Part shown: piece after piece, positions 10,626 to 24,058 of the stretch
Position numbering within the stretch: position 1 is the stretch's first letter
Layout of the letters: every line of letters starts with the position of its first letter
From: Collybiopsis luxurians FD-317 M1
Lineage: Eukaryota; Basidiomycota; Agaricomycetes; Agaricales; Omphalotaceae
Length of the DNA stretch: 64,000 nt
Assembly (NCBI GenBank): GCA_000827265.1
Contig: KN834786.1
Location: 262,683-326,682, forward strand
Direction: 5' to 3'
Position numbers and translations under genes: made by a program
The notes under the pieces: generated by a model
The model's database searches: none
What the model was told of the DNA's origin: nothing
Seen by the model: the letters and a program-made list of their open reading frames with translations, nothing else

Positions 10626-13600
10626 TCATCCCAATCTAGGTCCATCTCTCCGTCCATATATCTGCGCCAACAATCCCAATACACCTCCATCATCCAGACC
10701 TTCCTCCTCCTCCTCCTCGTATATCGGTTTAACAGGACGTCTCGCTCCATCAACGTACGACCCGCCAAGTCCACTCGCAACCTCTCCATCCGGTCCTAAC
10801 TCCTCATCCGGTATCCCCGCAATCCTCGAACTCTCAATCTCCTCCGACATCGCAGCACCCACTCCTCCATCCTCAGAGCCAGCACCCGCCACAGGCATCA
10901 CGCTCCCTTGCGAGTCACCCAATACCGCAGTCTGCGCTACAGCCATCGCGCCCGGCCCGAATATCGACGACGCTGAAGGTGCCGCGTTAGGGTTGAGCGT
11001 CGACATACCCATGACGCTTCCCCCACCCGGACCTCGTCTCCTCGCAGCGTACTGGCTTTGCCGAAGCGCGCGATCGTACTCTTGCGCTTTGTCTGCGAGC
11101 ACACCGTCCCCCTTGCGAACTGGCGATGAAGAAGGAGGGTTGGCCATGAACGGTGATAATCCCGAACTTTCCATATGTCGACGGCGAAGCATGGAGTTGA
11201 TTGGATGAGCGGCGGTAAAGTCTTGAATACGGCTGAGATACAGGGAGCCCGCAGGATCTGGAGTCCATTCCGGATTCGCGGCCTAGAGACGAAGGCTCAG
11301 TAAAACATAGAATATTTCTTATCGATCAAGGTTTACCTTGAAGTTGAGGAAACTCTTTTCCATTTTCCCATCGTTTGATACCATTCGATGATCCTCGATC
11401 TGATTCGGTGCACCAAACTGTTCATAGAAAAAGACAGGTTAACGCCACGGCCAATACTGTAGCAGCAGCCGTACCTTGACATTCCCATGTCTTTCAAAAT
11501 TGAACTCGGCAAAGCTGCAAACGTATCCGCGTCCGTCCACATGTACAGTGAATTCCCGAAAGAAGTCGATGATGGCAGCAGCACAATTGGGTAGCGAAAA
11601 CCAAAGCACAAACGGCGTAAGGACTACCGACAGTAGCTCTTCTACAAAGATCAAGATTTTCATTGCAAATAACTCTCCAAAATCTTGATGCACCTACGAA
11701 AATCGATTGTGAGCCTGTGTGCGTGCGCAAGGTGAAGGTGGCGCTTACCTTTTTACTATGCAGCTGTCCCTTCCACTGATCCGGCATGTAATGCGTGTAG
11801 GTGATCACCTCCATCATGAGCATCTCAGGATCGAAAACCCGATTGTCATCCGGGATCATACCCCGAGCAACAGCTAAAACAGACCCAAAAAGCGCCAGAT
11901 AAAATACTACAGTTCGATGAGGAGTTATCTCAAGGTGCACAAAGACATCAGGGTCCAACACAGTGGCCAAGAATAGTACGGCAGCGAAAGATCCAGATAT
12001 GAACGCGACGAAGCTGCAGCAAGAGCGTTCAATAGCTGTGAGCGAGAGCGGCACATAAAGGGAACTGACCGCATAATTAAAGTAACCTTCTCGTTTGGAA
12101 ATTGCCCAATATAGATATTCGCCAGCGGGTAACTCTCGTCCAATCGTCGAATGAACAGATGAGGAAGTTCGTTGAACTCTCGAAATTTCCATTGAGCGTA
12201 TGACGTATATCGCCGACCACCAATGGTGGAAGGGTCTTTGTGATATTCCTGTTGTAATCAGTTCTATGACGTCCTCGCATCAACATGAGGGTGAGCTCAC
12301 CTCGAAGTATCGAAAGAAGGAATACATCAGGAGGTATAGGACAATGAAGGGAGCGAAGATAGCATTCAAGATGCCCATAAAGATGAATCGCCGTCTTAGT
12401 CTAGAACAGAAGCATAAGAACTGAGTGAACAGTCGCGATAAGCCGGAACTCACCCCTCAATGAGAGCGGCCCGATTCTTCGACTTCAGAAACACCTTCCG
12501 CACCTTCCCATGTCTGTCGAAGAGGTACTCCATCAAGCAAAACCGGAGGTTCCATTCGAGCGCTTGTGTCAACATCTTGCCCTTTCCCTTGTCCTCTAAT
12601 GCAAATCTCTCGAGGGATGGAGGCAAGGGTACCCTCAAATCCAAAAGATCCTTATTGAATAGCGCTATCAGGTAGTTCTCTTGCCGCATAATTCTGTTGG
12701 CAATGTCGTGTGCATCAAGTTTGGCGGTGCTCGTATCGTGATTGCTACCAGCACGTTTAGAAGATATTGCAGTGAGGGGGTTTTCTTCGCGAATTAAGCC
12801 TATCCGACGGACGATTTCTGGCCAGGAGATTGTTTGGATATCGGCCTAGAGGGATCAGATCAATTAGACTCATGGAAAGAAGAGTGATAGAACGCACGTC
12901 TGGAATCTTGAGAAGGTGGGTATAGAAGTTGTACATATCAACCAGACGCATGACACCCAAGACGAAGGTGACAATTTGCCATACGTAAAATGCCATAAAG
13001 AGGATAAAGAATAGCAGAGTGAATCCAGAGAACCTGAGGCGAATCAACATTTAGCTGAGTAGATAGCACAAACACATACCTCGAAACACAGCGATCTACT
13101 AGTGCGTTTGACAGTCTCATTTGCTTATCCGGATGAATTTTGGAATAATCTATACAACCTAAAAGAAAAGTGGAGAATCCAATGACAAAGCCGACTGTTC
13201 TGAACAGTCCAATCAGTATTCTGCCACATTCAAAGGAACGCACGACTACTTACAAGAGATTGAGTCCCCTTGATAAAGCTATGCTGTAGATTCCTTTCCC
13301 TTCGTAATAATGATACACTTCCTGCAAAAAAGCGTCTAGGTTGTACACATTGACCCAGTTCCATAAGGCCCGCTCGTATGCGTCAAGACCCCGCATCTGC
13401 TTCGGAGATTCGTTGAAGGTGTCCGCCCGAGGTGTTCGAACTTCTTCTTCAACCTCTGACGGTCGAGGAGGGATAGACACCGAAGCATGCGTAGGTAAAA
13501 GTGGTGGCAACTTCCTGCTACTGGGAGCTGAATGTAAAGGTTGCTGCCGCTTTCGTTTTGGTGGTGACTTTTTCGGTTTCTTTGTCGCTGCCTCAATCAT

Positions 13601-13921
13601 GAAATCTTGCGGAACTTCTCCATCTGACGAATCCTCGTCCCTGCTTTGTATGTTGGGCCGCACCACATTACCACTATTGGCATCCCAAGAAACTTTCCGC
13701 TTGCCCTGCGACTTGGAGAGATTAGATAAAGGTGTTCCGGCTTCCACATCCCTCTCATCTCCACTTCCATCTTCTTCCTCCTCTAGTAAAGACTGGTTCG
13801 CTTGGATATAACCTTGGTGTTGTCTGTTCATTGGATTCAACATATTCAGGAATGGCCTCGAGCTCGAACCCGATGGGTGAAATGATTGAGAAGCCTGTAA
13901 AGATCGTGAATTTGAAGGCAT
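10626..13921 (-). CDS. ATG9: Autophagy protein Atg9 (lipid scramblase)
   Basis: Multispanning membrane protein carried on Golgi-derived vesicles that seed the phagophore; family members are trimeric lipid scramblases. Start at 13921. Residues 1 to about 170 are disordered (acidic EEEEDG and a Lys/Arg-rich [14 protein letters not shown] run). The Atg9 core then begins with [20 protein letters not shown] and YHYYEGKGI. Later exons give the membrane segments and the motifs [41 protein letters not shown] ([11 protein letters not shown]), [20 protein letters not shown] and [20 protein letters not shown], all recognisable Atg9 features. The C-terminal exon is disordered with a run of Glu, ending at 10626. 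About ten introns; total near 880 residues. No break seen. Two CACGTG boxes lie in its upstream region. Confidence 0.95.
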
Positions 13922-14532
13922 AACACAGCGAGCAGCGCCGTTAATGTGAATCTGAGTTTAACTGCCTGAGCAGAGCAGCAGAGGCAGCGGCAAAGGTGAC
14001 GTTTTGGGCGTCTATTTCAGTTCGGGACCGTGACCGATGATTCCCTTATTTGGCGGTATTTGAGCACGTGTTTTGCACGTTCTCGCGAGGGAAAAGCGGC
14101 CACGTGACTGATTCTTTTCTTTGCCACCACCGCTTCAAGCTATGTTGGTCCTGACTTGCCTTCTATATATTGCGACTAGCTCTTCAATGGTTTCTCCACT
14201 CGAAACGCTTGGTACTGATAAGGCGAATTACACCGCGTAGCAGGACAGCACAACCCGATCGGCGATAATGGTATGCTTTTCCACTTTTGAGGGTCGTTCC
14301 TCCTGAAATCAATTGTTTTTTTGCCAACATTGAGGCTCAATTTCCTCAAGTGCGTTTCTTTCCACGTCAATTACGTCTCAACTTCAGCTGGCAGTTGGCG
14401 TACGTAAAAGCAATTGATTGTCCCAGAGCCCGAGGCCATCGCTCCAAAAAGCGATATCTAACTGTGTTTATTCCATATTACTCGAAGATAAGGTACTCCC
14501 ATCATTATGCAAAATGTCACCCTTCAAGTGAA
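13922..14532. other. Intergenic between ATG9 start and STT4 end
   Basis: Contains the ATG9 promoter with CACGTG boxes at 14065-14070 and 14101-14106, and the 3' flank of STT4. No gene is recognised. Confidence 0.5.
14065..14106. promoter_or_regulatory. Paired CACGTG E-boxes upstream of ATG9
   Basis: Two perfect CACGTG palindromes, 14065-14070 and 14101-14106, about 145 and 180 bp before the ATG9 start. Such boxes bind bHLH factors (Cbf1/Pho4 type in yeasts). Their use here is inferred only from position. Confidence 0.45.
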
Positions 14533-17500
14533 TCATTTATATGGTATTCCTGAAAAGAATCAGTATCGGCAATTTGCCAGCTAGTTTTCAAGAACGGCTC
14601 ACCATTCTGTAACCTCTGGAACTCATCATAAACCGTACTCCTCACATTCTCGTGAGCATTCTTGATAACACCCATCATAAATTCCGCCGCATGTCGTTCA
14701 TTCAACCCCAAAGCGAACCGATCCCTCAGTCGCTTGATCGTCCCTTCGCCTTTGAATGACGGAAGTCCAGTGCCAAGCATCAGGGCTACGGTATCAACCA
14801 ACTGGTCCGCGAACGGGCGGATAGCCAAGAAAGCCTTGACAGTGAGATGTTGGAAGAGTTGATATCCCTGGGAGTTTCGGCCGCCCATAAGCAGGATCAT
14901 TTCGTGGTTCAGTTTGAACGACGACGGCTCGAATTTGACACCCTGCAGCAGGTCTATATTAGTCGTCCTCACAGCATAGTAATCGACGACTTACTCCTGG
15001 GCCAATATCAAACAAAAATCCAAAGTCTACATTCCGGAGTATGAGCCATTAGCCTCGTCCACGAAAAGCAACTGACCGATATGAACAATATGACCCTCTC
15101 CGTCAATCATGATATTCCCATTATGTCTGTCTTTTATCTGTAGGATATAACACGCAACAGAGTACGCTGCCATCGACTGAATGAAATTCAATCTTGCCCT
15201 CTGGAACGCGACAGTATCTTGACCCCCATATTTTGCGACAAAGAAATCCAACAGGTCGTTAACTTTGGCCCGACCCATCTCGTCTCGAGACGTAGCATTG
15301 GGTACGACATCAATAACACCACACTTCAGGAACGCGTTAATGAATCGGTCAAAGATTTTACAGTAGAAACTCACCCCAGGACCAGTAGCCGTAACCCGAT
15401 ACGGATAGAGATACAGTGTCAGCCCAACCGACATGAAAATGTTCTTGAACATTGCAATAATCTGCAGCGCCAGCACATCCTGTCTGCAATCATCTCCGAC
15501 CTTGAAAATCGCTTGTTGCCACACATCATACTCTACACGACGCTCAATACCATCGTCGCCGAGAGACTCGGGGTCCTTCTCAATGGATATACGCTCTTTA
15601 CGAACTTTGAATGTCGCCATGAAGGGAGCCTAATAACATGTGCTTCAACTTTGCGAAGCAATAAGACAGAGAGATAATTGACCAACCTTGGCATGACTCT
15701 GAAGAGGCCGTCCAGACTTCTTGTCGATATCGACGACTACTCCGTCAGGATTACTAGGAAGATAGACTCCGACATCCACCACAATCTTAGCCATCTCCTC
15801 GTCGATTTTGGCCTAGAAGATCTCCCTTCAATTGGATTCGCATCAACAGAAAGTTTACGTACCTTCTTTTCCGGCTTTGTCTTTTTTATAAAGGGCTTCA
15901 ACTTACCCGAAATCGATGTGACCTCGTTGAAGAAACCAAATTCACGATCATAGAATCCACGCGCTTCTCCAGACAGGGAATCTACCACCCGGTCCATCAC
16001 AAGGTCAAGTGTGGGTTTCAACGGATCTTCCTACATCGAAGGTATAAACGCACGGCCAAAACTCGATTGTGCAACAAATGACCTACAATTTCAGCCAGAT
16101 CATCCTTGAAGCAGTTAGCCTTCATATTCCAGATGATCTGATGACAGAAAAGCTGCGATATTTTCGCTGTCTCAAAGATGAATCGAGAGACGTAGCCTAT
16201 GAAATAGACAAGCATGAGAAGAACATGAAGGGCATAACAACATAGGCAACATTCACTCACCAAGCTCATCATAACGCAGCGCCTGGACGACCTGCGGTAC
16301 GAAGAAAAACGTGAGTTCCACGGGGTGTTGTTCCAAAACTCGATGAGCGTATTGCAACAGTAGCGGATCGCTCTTGAATCTTGGCTCAAAGAACATGTTG
16401 GCAGTCACTGGAGGCACGGGTGCCCACAAAGGTAGAAGCTTCGCAGACCAGATTCAACATGTGTAACACTTAACAGAAACACAAAGGGAAATACCTTCAA
16501 ATCTCGACGAACGCTCAAATCCATACCATCCCCAAGTAAAAAGTTCAACGCTTCCGGAATGTCCAAAACGTCGGGGGTAGAAGATCGCACGAGCTTAGTG
16601 ACATCATTGCGAATCACAGTCAACTTGAAGCGCTCTGTCATATGAACTGCAATGGCTGGGTTGATTTGCCAAACAGTGCGTATAACTGCTGGCCACGAGC
16701 TCTGGTTGTCACTGGGGTCAGATATCCATACCCTCAAGATCATCGAAACATACACACCTCGATGAGAGTCGTTCCAACATGGTCAACACCCCGTTTCGGA
16801 TCATTCATCGGATTCGCCCAAACATTGAGTCGGAATATCTCATTTTCGACCAACAGTCGGAGAGGATAGTTGACATCCCGCAGACGCGAAGCATAGTCTG
16901 GAAATCACATTAGAAGAAAATCTGCAGTGAACGAGAGTCACTTACATGTAGCACGGGGAGCAGACTGAGATGGAGCAAGGCTCGAAACGGTGAGAGCGTC
17001 TCGAGTGGTATCGCTCTGGAGATACGAAAGGAATTCGGAAAGCACCTTGACGTCCGCCTCCACTTGCACTCGATTGGCTCCATAAGACCATCTAAAACAT
17101 TGATGAGCATACTCTACCGAAAAATGGACCTGATACGTACTGCGGCCGTACAGCGAACCAAGCGTACGCAACACCGTACAGACTTTCCCTCAGTGTATGT
17201 TCGCAGAACGATTCAAGATGCGAGCTTCTTAGTGTCTCGAATGCAAAGAGCAGGAAAGAGAATCTGGCCTCGCGAGCCAAGGCATGGGTGCTACAGTGAC
17301 ATTCAAACATTTATGAGAAAGAAGATCATTCAATGTAAAAGCAACTCACCTAAAAGAATGGTGGGCCCTTGCCGACCGAAGTACTAGATGCTGAAGTAGG
17401 AACATGACACCTGGCCGACGATATCTAGCAGCCTGAAGACGACTAAAAAGCATCTGAAGCACCATTGCATGAGGTGTGAGGAGCCGACGTGCATTGGTTG

Positions 17501-20500
17501 TCCCGAGGTCAATGGTATCTTTGTCAGTGGGGCTATAGCTGATAGGGTGGTAAAAGGGATCATCATAACTACATCAAGGCATATGAGATTTTGCGAACAA
17601 ATAGAAAGCCAAAAACACGCACTTAAGAGACGTCGAGAAAATGCCCTTTTCATCCTTAATCGTATCGATCCAGGCGGAGAGAAGCTCGCTCATGAGCGCT
17701 ACTTCAATACTTGGTTTCTCCGCAATAACCCACGTCCAAACTTCAGTAGCAGCTGAAATCGATGACGGAGTCGATACCTCGAAGGGAATGGACACCAGGT
17801 AGTGTAACAGCTCATGATCGCTCTGAAATATATCTCAGAAAGCATTCCTGAACGGCCTGGACCAGAAATCTCACCTTATTTAATGAGATGAGAGTAGCAG
17901 CGCAGCGGAACAAAAGACGCTTGAGATCCTGTACAGTGAGGGTACTCGACTTGTTTTGTATTTCCTTCATCGAGTCTGCAAGCTTCTTCTTCAATGCCAA
18001 CAGCTCGCCGGACGGTGCATCCTGAGGGGGCAGCTGTTCAAGTTTGTCGGAAGCTGCAGCAGAATAAGCACAAACAATAACAAAACCCTATGGAGCTAAT
18101 CATACCGGTACGGCTTGCCAAACGAAGACCAGCTGCTTCCCCCGCAAAGTACCCCTTGCTGGCAATCTGGCTGGAAAGAACCTTCGCTTTGTCAGCTTTC
18201 CAATTGGATAACTTGGCCAACGACGCTAAATAAACGGACAGTCTCAGAAACAAATTCCTACCAGAATAACTAGAACCAAGAAAGAACATACTGAGCTGTC
18301 GCTGAACAGGCCCAATCGCTCTCCCAAACTTTTCAGCAATCGAAGCACCCAGCTCCGAAGAATCGGAGGCGATTTGACTGACAGCCAGATATTTCTATCA
18401 AATCTGAGTTCCCGCAACGAACGAATATGAAACCGACAAAGCCTTACCTGCAAAGTCGACTGAAGCTCGACCGGAGCACGCCCTAATGCAAGCTCGAACC
18501 AAGAGGTTGCGTTCCGTTGAAGTTGGACGAGGATTTCATTTCGAACTTGATAACTATCCGTCAACTGCAGCTTGATACCCGTGCGACTCGATTCGAACTC
18601 GTGGACAGGGTTGAACTAGAGAAAATCGAATTAGCTTAGAAGTCGGAACAGAGTGCGCCAGCACCCACCTCATCCGTAAACTCGTTATCACAAGCTCGTC
18701 GAAGGAGAGTCAAGACCTCCAGGATAGCGAAGACCAGTGGCGGGTCACACATGAGCGAAGGGAAGGAGGATATTAAACGATTCATAAACTTCGCGGCCAC
18801 ATCCCTAGCCTTGGCCATACGATGTGTGCTGCCGACGAGCAGTGCTTGCAATTCAGAAGAAAGTTGCTCAGGCAATGCTTGTTGAGCCGCTTCAGTGTTG
18901 AGGTCGATAATACAGCCTCGAATAACCTGCTCAAACCAGCCAATTAGAGAGCTATTGAGAAAATGAGACAGGTACAAGTTTCGAACCTTCTCAGCGATGG
19001 ATTCCATACACGCACTCAAAGCAGGATGTTTGTTCAAGCTCTCGTTAACAAAGTACGAAACGAGAGAAGAGGTAAGGCCAGCGGCGGAGCGCATACTTTC
19101 CATATCGTGCATAGTCAATAAGAAGATAATCTGCCCCGACGACAGTCCCCGAATGTCACTACTCCGAAGTGAAATATGTTTCGTCAGAGATTGTCGATGC
19201 TTGGATATCACCTACACAGCATAAACATTCAACTCAATTATTCTGCCAAGAATCCGCAAAGCACTTACCGTATGAGCATAATCCTGTCGAATGACCGAAT
19301 TGTACTCTACATCACTGGCCACCGAATCATGAGATTCCTCCAACACCATTGGAGGTGTTTTCGTCGCAATTCGAGCGAGGGCGGGTTTCTGCCATTCCAT
19401 CGCCGTAGCCTCCTTGTCGTCTATGGTAAAGTTGAATAGCACACAAAGGAACCACATATTGCGAAAAAGTGAGACCAGGGTTGGCGAGTCGTTGACGTGT
19501 GGAGTGAAGTCTTGGTGCGAGAGAAGAGCATCGATAGGAAGGAGAAGAGAGGCTAATTGTTCAATCATATCATCGATCTGAAATTAGGCGGATTGAGTGA
19601 AGAGAGAGAATGATCAATTGGAAGTAAGACCAACTTTGATGTGATGATTCTCCGTCTTCACATTTTGAATGGCTACTCCTTTGTCGGCAAATAAAGTAAG
19701 AAGCTCCACGAGGTAAATCTCATAGAGTTCCGGTCGCCGATGCAGCTCTTGAGCCAAACGAGTTTGAGCGGCAAGAATCTATTCATCGTTAAGTAAAGAT
19801 CTCTTAGAAAGTGACGTATTTACCATATTATTCGAAAACCTTGGATCGTCAGGATTGGCTGATCGGTTGATTGTTGAAAACATTCTAATGATATCGACGA
19901 ATGAACTCTCGGGAGCGGACAAGGCGAGATCGACAAGGTTATAAGCGATAGCTGCTTCCACAGTTGGCTCGGCAGACCGCAAGCGTTGCAGCAACATCGA
20001 AATCGTCAACCGCGTCACCTGAAAGCCGGCGTACGTCTACAAGAGGCATGACACTACCACGAAAGCACTCACCTCTTCCATCCGAAACTCCAACGCCAAT
20101 CTCGTCACAACCGAAATCGTACTAATACCGACAAACCTCTTTTCGTCATCCGATAGTCCTCGGAGGCCAGTCTCCACATTCGCCATTGAATGACGGTCAA
20201 GACCGTTATAGAGAGGGTTGTTCATGAGCTGAGAGGTATTTGAGCTTTCGTATATCTCCTTGCTTGTCGCTGCAATGTAATTGAGCAGAGAATACATGTT
20301 GGACATGATGAGATCGTCCCCAGGTGCAAGCTATGAAAAGTCAACACCAGTGAACGAGTGAGCAGCATACTGAGAGCACATACTTTGATGCACAACGCTA
20401 GGCATTTGGCAGCAGCAGCCAGTGGTGGAGGCGCTCGAGATTCAGATGCAAACTCGAATTCGAAGATCGGGATAGGGGATGTGACAAATCGTCGAAGATG

Positions 20501-22055
20501 AGTCGCCAGCTGAGCAGCTTTACCGGGGAAACTAGAAAAACATTCAAGACTCGCCCTGACTAGCAATCAAAGTCAGACTTACTTTTGGACAACCACAGTG
20601 GTGGCTTTCAAAGCTGCTTCTTGAACGAGATTGTCAGAGATAGGAGCCTCGTCGCTAAGCAAGAGAAGAAGTCGAGCAAACAACTTTTCGTCGACTTTAC
20701 GAAGGACGACAGAGCAGACCGAAGCGAGTTTCTAAATATCGGTATAAGTATGGAGACCGTAGACCAAGACCAAACGATAACGCACCAAACTTTCCGACAT
20801 CGTCTCCCAGGCATATGTATCCAGCGAAGGCTCCTGGTCCATCTCCTCAATTTGTACGAGAAGATCAGTGAAGCATTGCATGGCATAGTTGATCGCTTGA
20901 TTAAGTGCAGTCACAGTTTTCTTGTCAGAAATATCGAGTTCCACAGCAGCCTGTCGCATCAGCGAATTCCAGGCTTTATTCGCAGCCGCAGCCTCGGTCA
21001 CGCCTCCAGGAACAGTAGGAGGAGGTGGAGCCAGGGCCTGCGCCAGAACGGTCCACAACGTCTCAATGACACAGCAGACGATAAAATATCCACTGAGAGG
21101 ACGGCCTCGAGAAACATAGCGAGCGAGAAAGGTCGATATGAATTGGAGGGTATCACTTTCGAGGTGGTCAGATTGGACAAGATCGGTGATGAGGTGATTG
21201 AGACGGTCAACCATATCCGCTGAGCAGATGTAGTTGAGTCGGTTGGCAAGCATCTCCCACTGCTGAAGGGTCCACGCAAAGGAGGTGGAACTAATGGCTC
21301 GGTACATTCCATGAAGGGCCGGTGTAAGTTGAGTGAGGACGTCCAGGGCTATATTCCGGAGTTGAGTTCGGGAAAGGAGTATCGAGAAAGACTAGGCTTA
21401 CGATCTCCGTTCTTAATATTATCAACCACGTCCGAAATGAAGGCACAGATAGCTTCGGTCGCAGCTTGACTGTACCTGGGGTGCGAAGTTGCCATCCTCA
21501 AAAGAGCCGACACGGTCGAATACACGAGTTGATCAGGAAGAGCCCACTCTGTGAAATATTTCAGTACACCGTAATCCAATCCTCATCAAAAGCTCCCTGT
21601 ACCTTCCCAAGAAAGACATGGGTCAAAATCAATGTGGGGGACGTCTCGTAATACATCAACGAGAACAGGCATCAGGGTATCGATATTTTCGGATATATGG
21701 CTGTCTGGAAAATTGACGACAAGTTCTCCAAAGGCAATATTGCAGTGAACGCGAGATGCAGACTGTATCGTTCTAGGTTACAACAGCCCAATCAAATAGA
21801 TTGAAGACACACACCATGAAGACTCTCGGAATCTTATTCTGTTTCTCGTCACCGTTTCCCTCTACATTTTCGCCTGTATCCGACCGGGTCTGAACATTGG
21901 AGGCAATCAAAGTATTGGCATGTTGAATTTGTTCAGGAGTGTCGCCGACGTTGGAAGCAATGTCGGCCAAGATCTGCTGATGTATATTAAGCTCTAGACT
22001 GAATTTTGGGGTCAATTTTCGAGTCGGACGAGCAGAAAGGAACTCACAAATCCAT
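14533..22055 (-). CDS. STT4: Phosphatidylinositol 4-kinase, type III alpha
   Basis: Makes PI4P at the plasma membrane (Stt4/PI4KA). The start at 22055 is set by splicing: ATG GAT TT joins across a GTGAGT intron to T CTA GAG, giving MDFLELNIHQQILADIA. About 6 kb of helical-repeat exons follow. The catalytic domain begins near 15.6 kb: PFMATFKVRKE (ATP-binding Lys), DDCRQDVLALQ, IKDRHNGNIMID (catalytic loop) and, across a short intron, HIDFGFLFDIGPG (DFG). The last intron joins RLQNG to IPYK and the stop at 14533, the expected end of this family. More than 25 short introns break the frame; the protein is near 2,000 residues. No lost key residue was seen. The start lies only 122 bp from the divergent gene at 22178, so the two promoters must overlap. 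Confidence 0.93.
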
Positions 22056-22177
22056 TGCAGCCGCATGAGATTCTGATTTCTGGTCTTAAGCGCCCATCCA
22101 GTCATGTGTTTGTTACCGGCTTTGGAACCAAACAACGCGAGTCGCGTACATCTCTTTCATCTGGCTCATTCTCATCG
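22056..22177. promoter_or_regulatory. Short bidirectional promoter (STT4 / coiled-coil gene)
   Basis: Only 122 bp separate the two divergent start codons (22055 minus, 22178 plus), so both genes must start from this stretch. No TATA box is evident. Confidence 0.6.
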
Positions 22178-23277
22178 ATGGCAAAAACACCCAGTAAGTA
22201 CCTTATATGCGTTCAATCTGGCCTCATTGTCTCCCAGAGAAACCAAATGCCCAAGCTCCAGGCTCCAAACGACCAGCAAGAAGCTGTGCTCTCGTTTCGT
22301 TCACCACCAACGACAACGACTCTGATAATATCCAGAATGACTCTGACGAGATCATCGACTCTGACGAAGAGAAGCGGGAAAAAGAAGTTGATGTCGGGTA
22401 ATTGTAATGCTTAATTTCTACATGTCAAAACTAATACGCTGGCATTTCGCAGATTGAGCCTTGGAAAGTTTATGCAGGAGATCCAGAGTACGTTTGTCGA
22501 ATATTTACATCCAACAACGCTCCATCTTTTCACTCGACAGAACGCCAAGCAAAGAAGAACTCCATAATGTCTACCGCGTTCGATAATCAGAAAAAGGCTC
22601 TGTACGCCGACATACGCAAGCAAGCGAAGGAAATGAGCCAGGAAGGCGTGCTTCACATGTACATGTCTGTCTTCAATTCCACCAAGCAAATTCTCATTCG
22701 TTCTTCACTTAGCGAAAACCTCAAAGCTACGCTTCTGGAACCCCTAAGAGAGCGCGTCCCATTCGAATGGTACCTCAACCAACTCGCTCCGTTGTGGAAG
22801 GACCGAGAAGTATCGCATACACTCCCTCCCACCAAATGTATCCCAGCTCATACTTGCTGTACTTAATTCCAGGCATCCCTCGCATCTCTGTACAACATCT
22901 ACCCGACCGGAATCAACGACCTATTCCTCCGTCGATCTCAAGCTATGGACGACGCTAGTGGAATGCGTGCGTTCTCCTTCCTTCATCTGCCGTCCCTCCA
23001 TCGTGCTCAATGACATCACTTTACCTACATAGTCCGAACGAACCCATCCAGACGCGAAAAAGCTTTACGCCATTTCCTCGAAGACGCTCGACAGGAACTC
23101 GATCGCAGTAGACAGAACGAAATCGTCAGTCTCCGTGTTTCTTTCCTTCTTCGTTCATCTCTCAGAAGCAGAAAGTACGAGCTGATTTCTTCCCCCTTTT
23201 CTGGCCACTTTACGCAGAACGCAGCGGACGCCTCAAAGCTGATCAAACACTACAAGGCTCTTTTACTGGACCATTAA
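22178..23277 (+). CDS. Small coiled-coil protein, unrecognised
   Basis: Plus-strand gene of about seven exons. Exon 1 is only 16 bases (ATG at 22178, then GTAAGT). Exon 2 (from 22240) encodes a basic, then acidic stretch (KEKEVDVG after an SDSDEE-like run). Later exons give KFMQEIQKRQAKKNSIM, FDNQKKALYADIRKQAKEM, LKATLLEPLRERVPFEWYL, NIYPTGINDLFLRRSQAMDD, RREKALRHFLEDARQELDR and NAADASKLIKHYKALLLDH, stop at 23277. The content is mostly charged helices with heptad-like spacing. There is no signal peptide or membrane segment. Length is about 250 residues. I do not recognise the family; a structural subunit of a nuclear or kinetochore complex would fit the composition but nothing shows it. The exons join without frame conflicts, which supports a real gene. 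Confidence 0.6.
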
Positions 23278-24058
23278 ATCGAAATCGGACGTTTCTCCTG
23301 TTCCTTTACAACCCTCTCGTGACTTTCGCTTACAATCTCGGAACCCACTGTTTCATTAAACGCATCATACCAGAACTCCATACCGAGAGTCAATAGCATC
23401 TGTACCTTACACGTTATACAATTACACAGCTTCTCATCAAGAATAGCGTGCTGTAGATCCATTCAATCAAGTAAAAAAAACCTTGTAGAATACCAGAGCG
23501 ATCCACTAGAGCCAGAGCCAGAAATTAATCGAAACAAGTAAAAGTAAGGATGAGGAGATGAGAGGAGATGAGAGGAGAGGAAAGAAAAGGAAAAAAAATG
23601 CAAGCACATATTGATGGGGGAGTACTGTAGCGTTAGGTAGATAGCAGCAATTGCGTGGTAAGTGAGATCATAAAGATAGGTTTGAAAATGGGATGATATG
23701 TACGAATACCGAAGCACATGAGCACAGAGAGAGAGTGGAGTCGAATAGTGAGTAGAGAGCAAAATTCTACGTACGTAACTTAAAAAATAATCGAACATCC
23801 TACTGTAAGCGTGGATCAATCCAACAACAAAAGAAAGAAGGGGAAAGAGACAGAGAGAAATCCCAAACCGAGAAAAGAAACATAAAAAAGAAAACTTTCT
23901 CTTCGTCAAAGTAAATCAGTAATTGCTTGTCATGAGTCCATGTCGCTCCGAACGAAAAGAAAAAAACATGTACACGAAACGCGCTCCGCTGGTGACGCCT
24001 CCTTCGCGTTCGAGCGGCGCTCCCTCCTTTCCTCTCCAGGTCGGCAAAAAAGTATAGG
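23278..24058. other. Intergenic between convergent genes
   Basis: Shared 3' flanks of two convergent genes. It is purine-biased on the plus strand, with a short imperfect repeat of GAGATGAGAG around 23550-23590. No gene is seen. Confidence 0.5.

Noticed and set aside
13341..13811. 156-codon plus-strand frame opposite the ATG9 N-terminus
   Set aside because: Antisense shadow of the disordered Atg9 N-terminal region, with no domain of its own.
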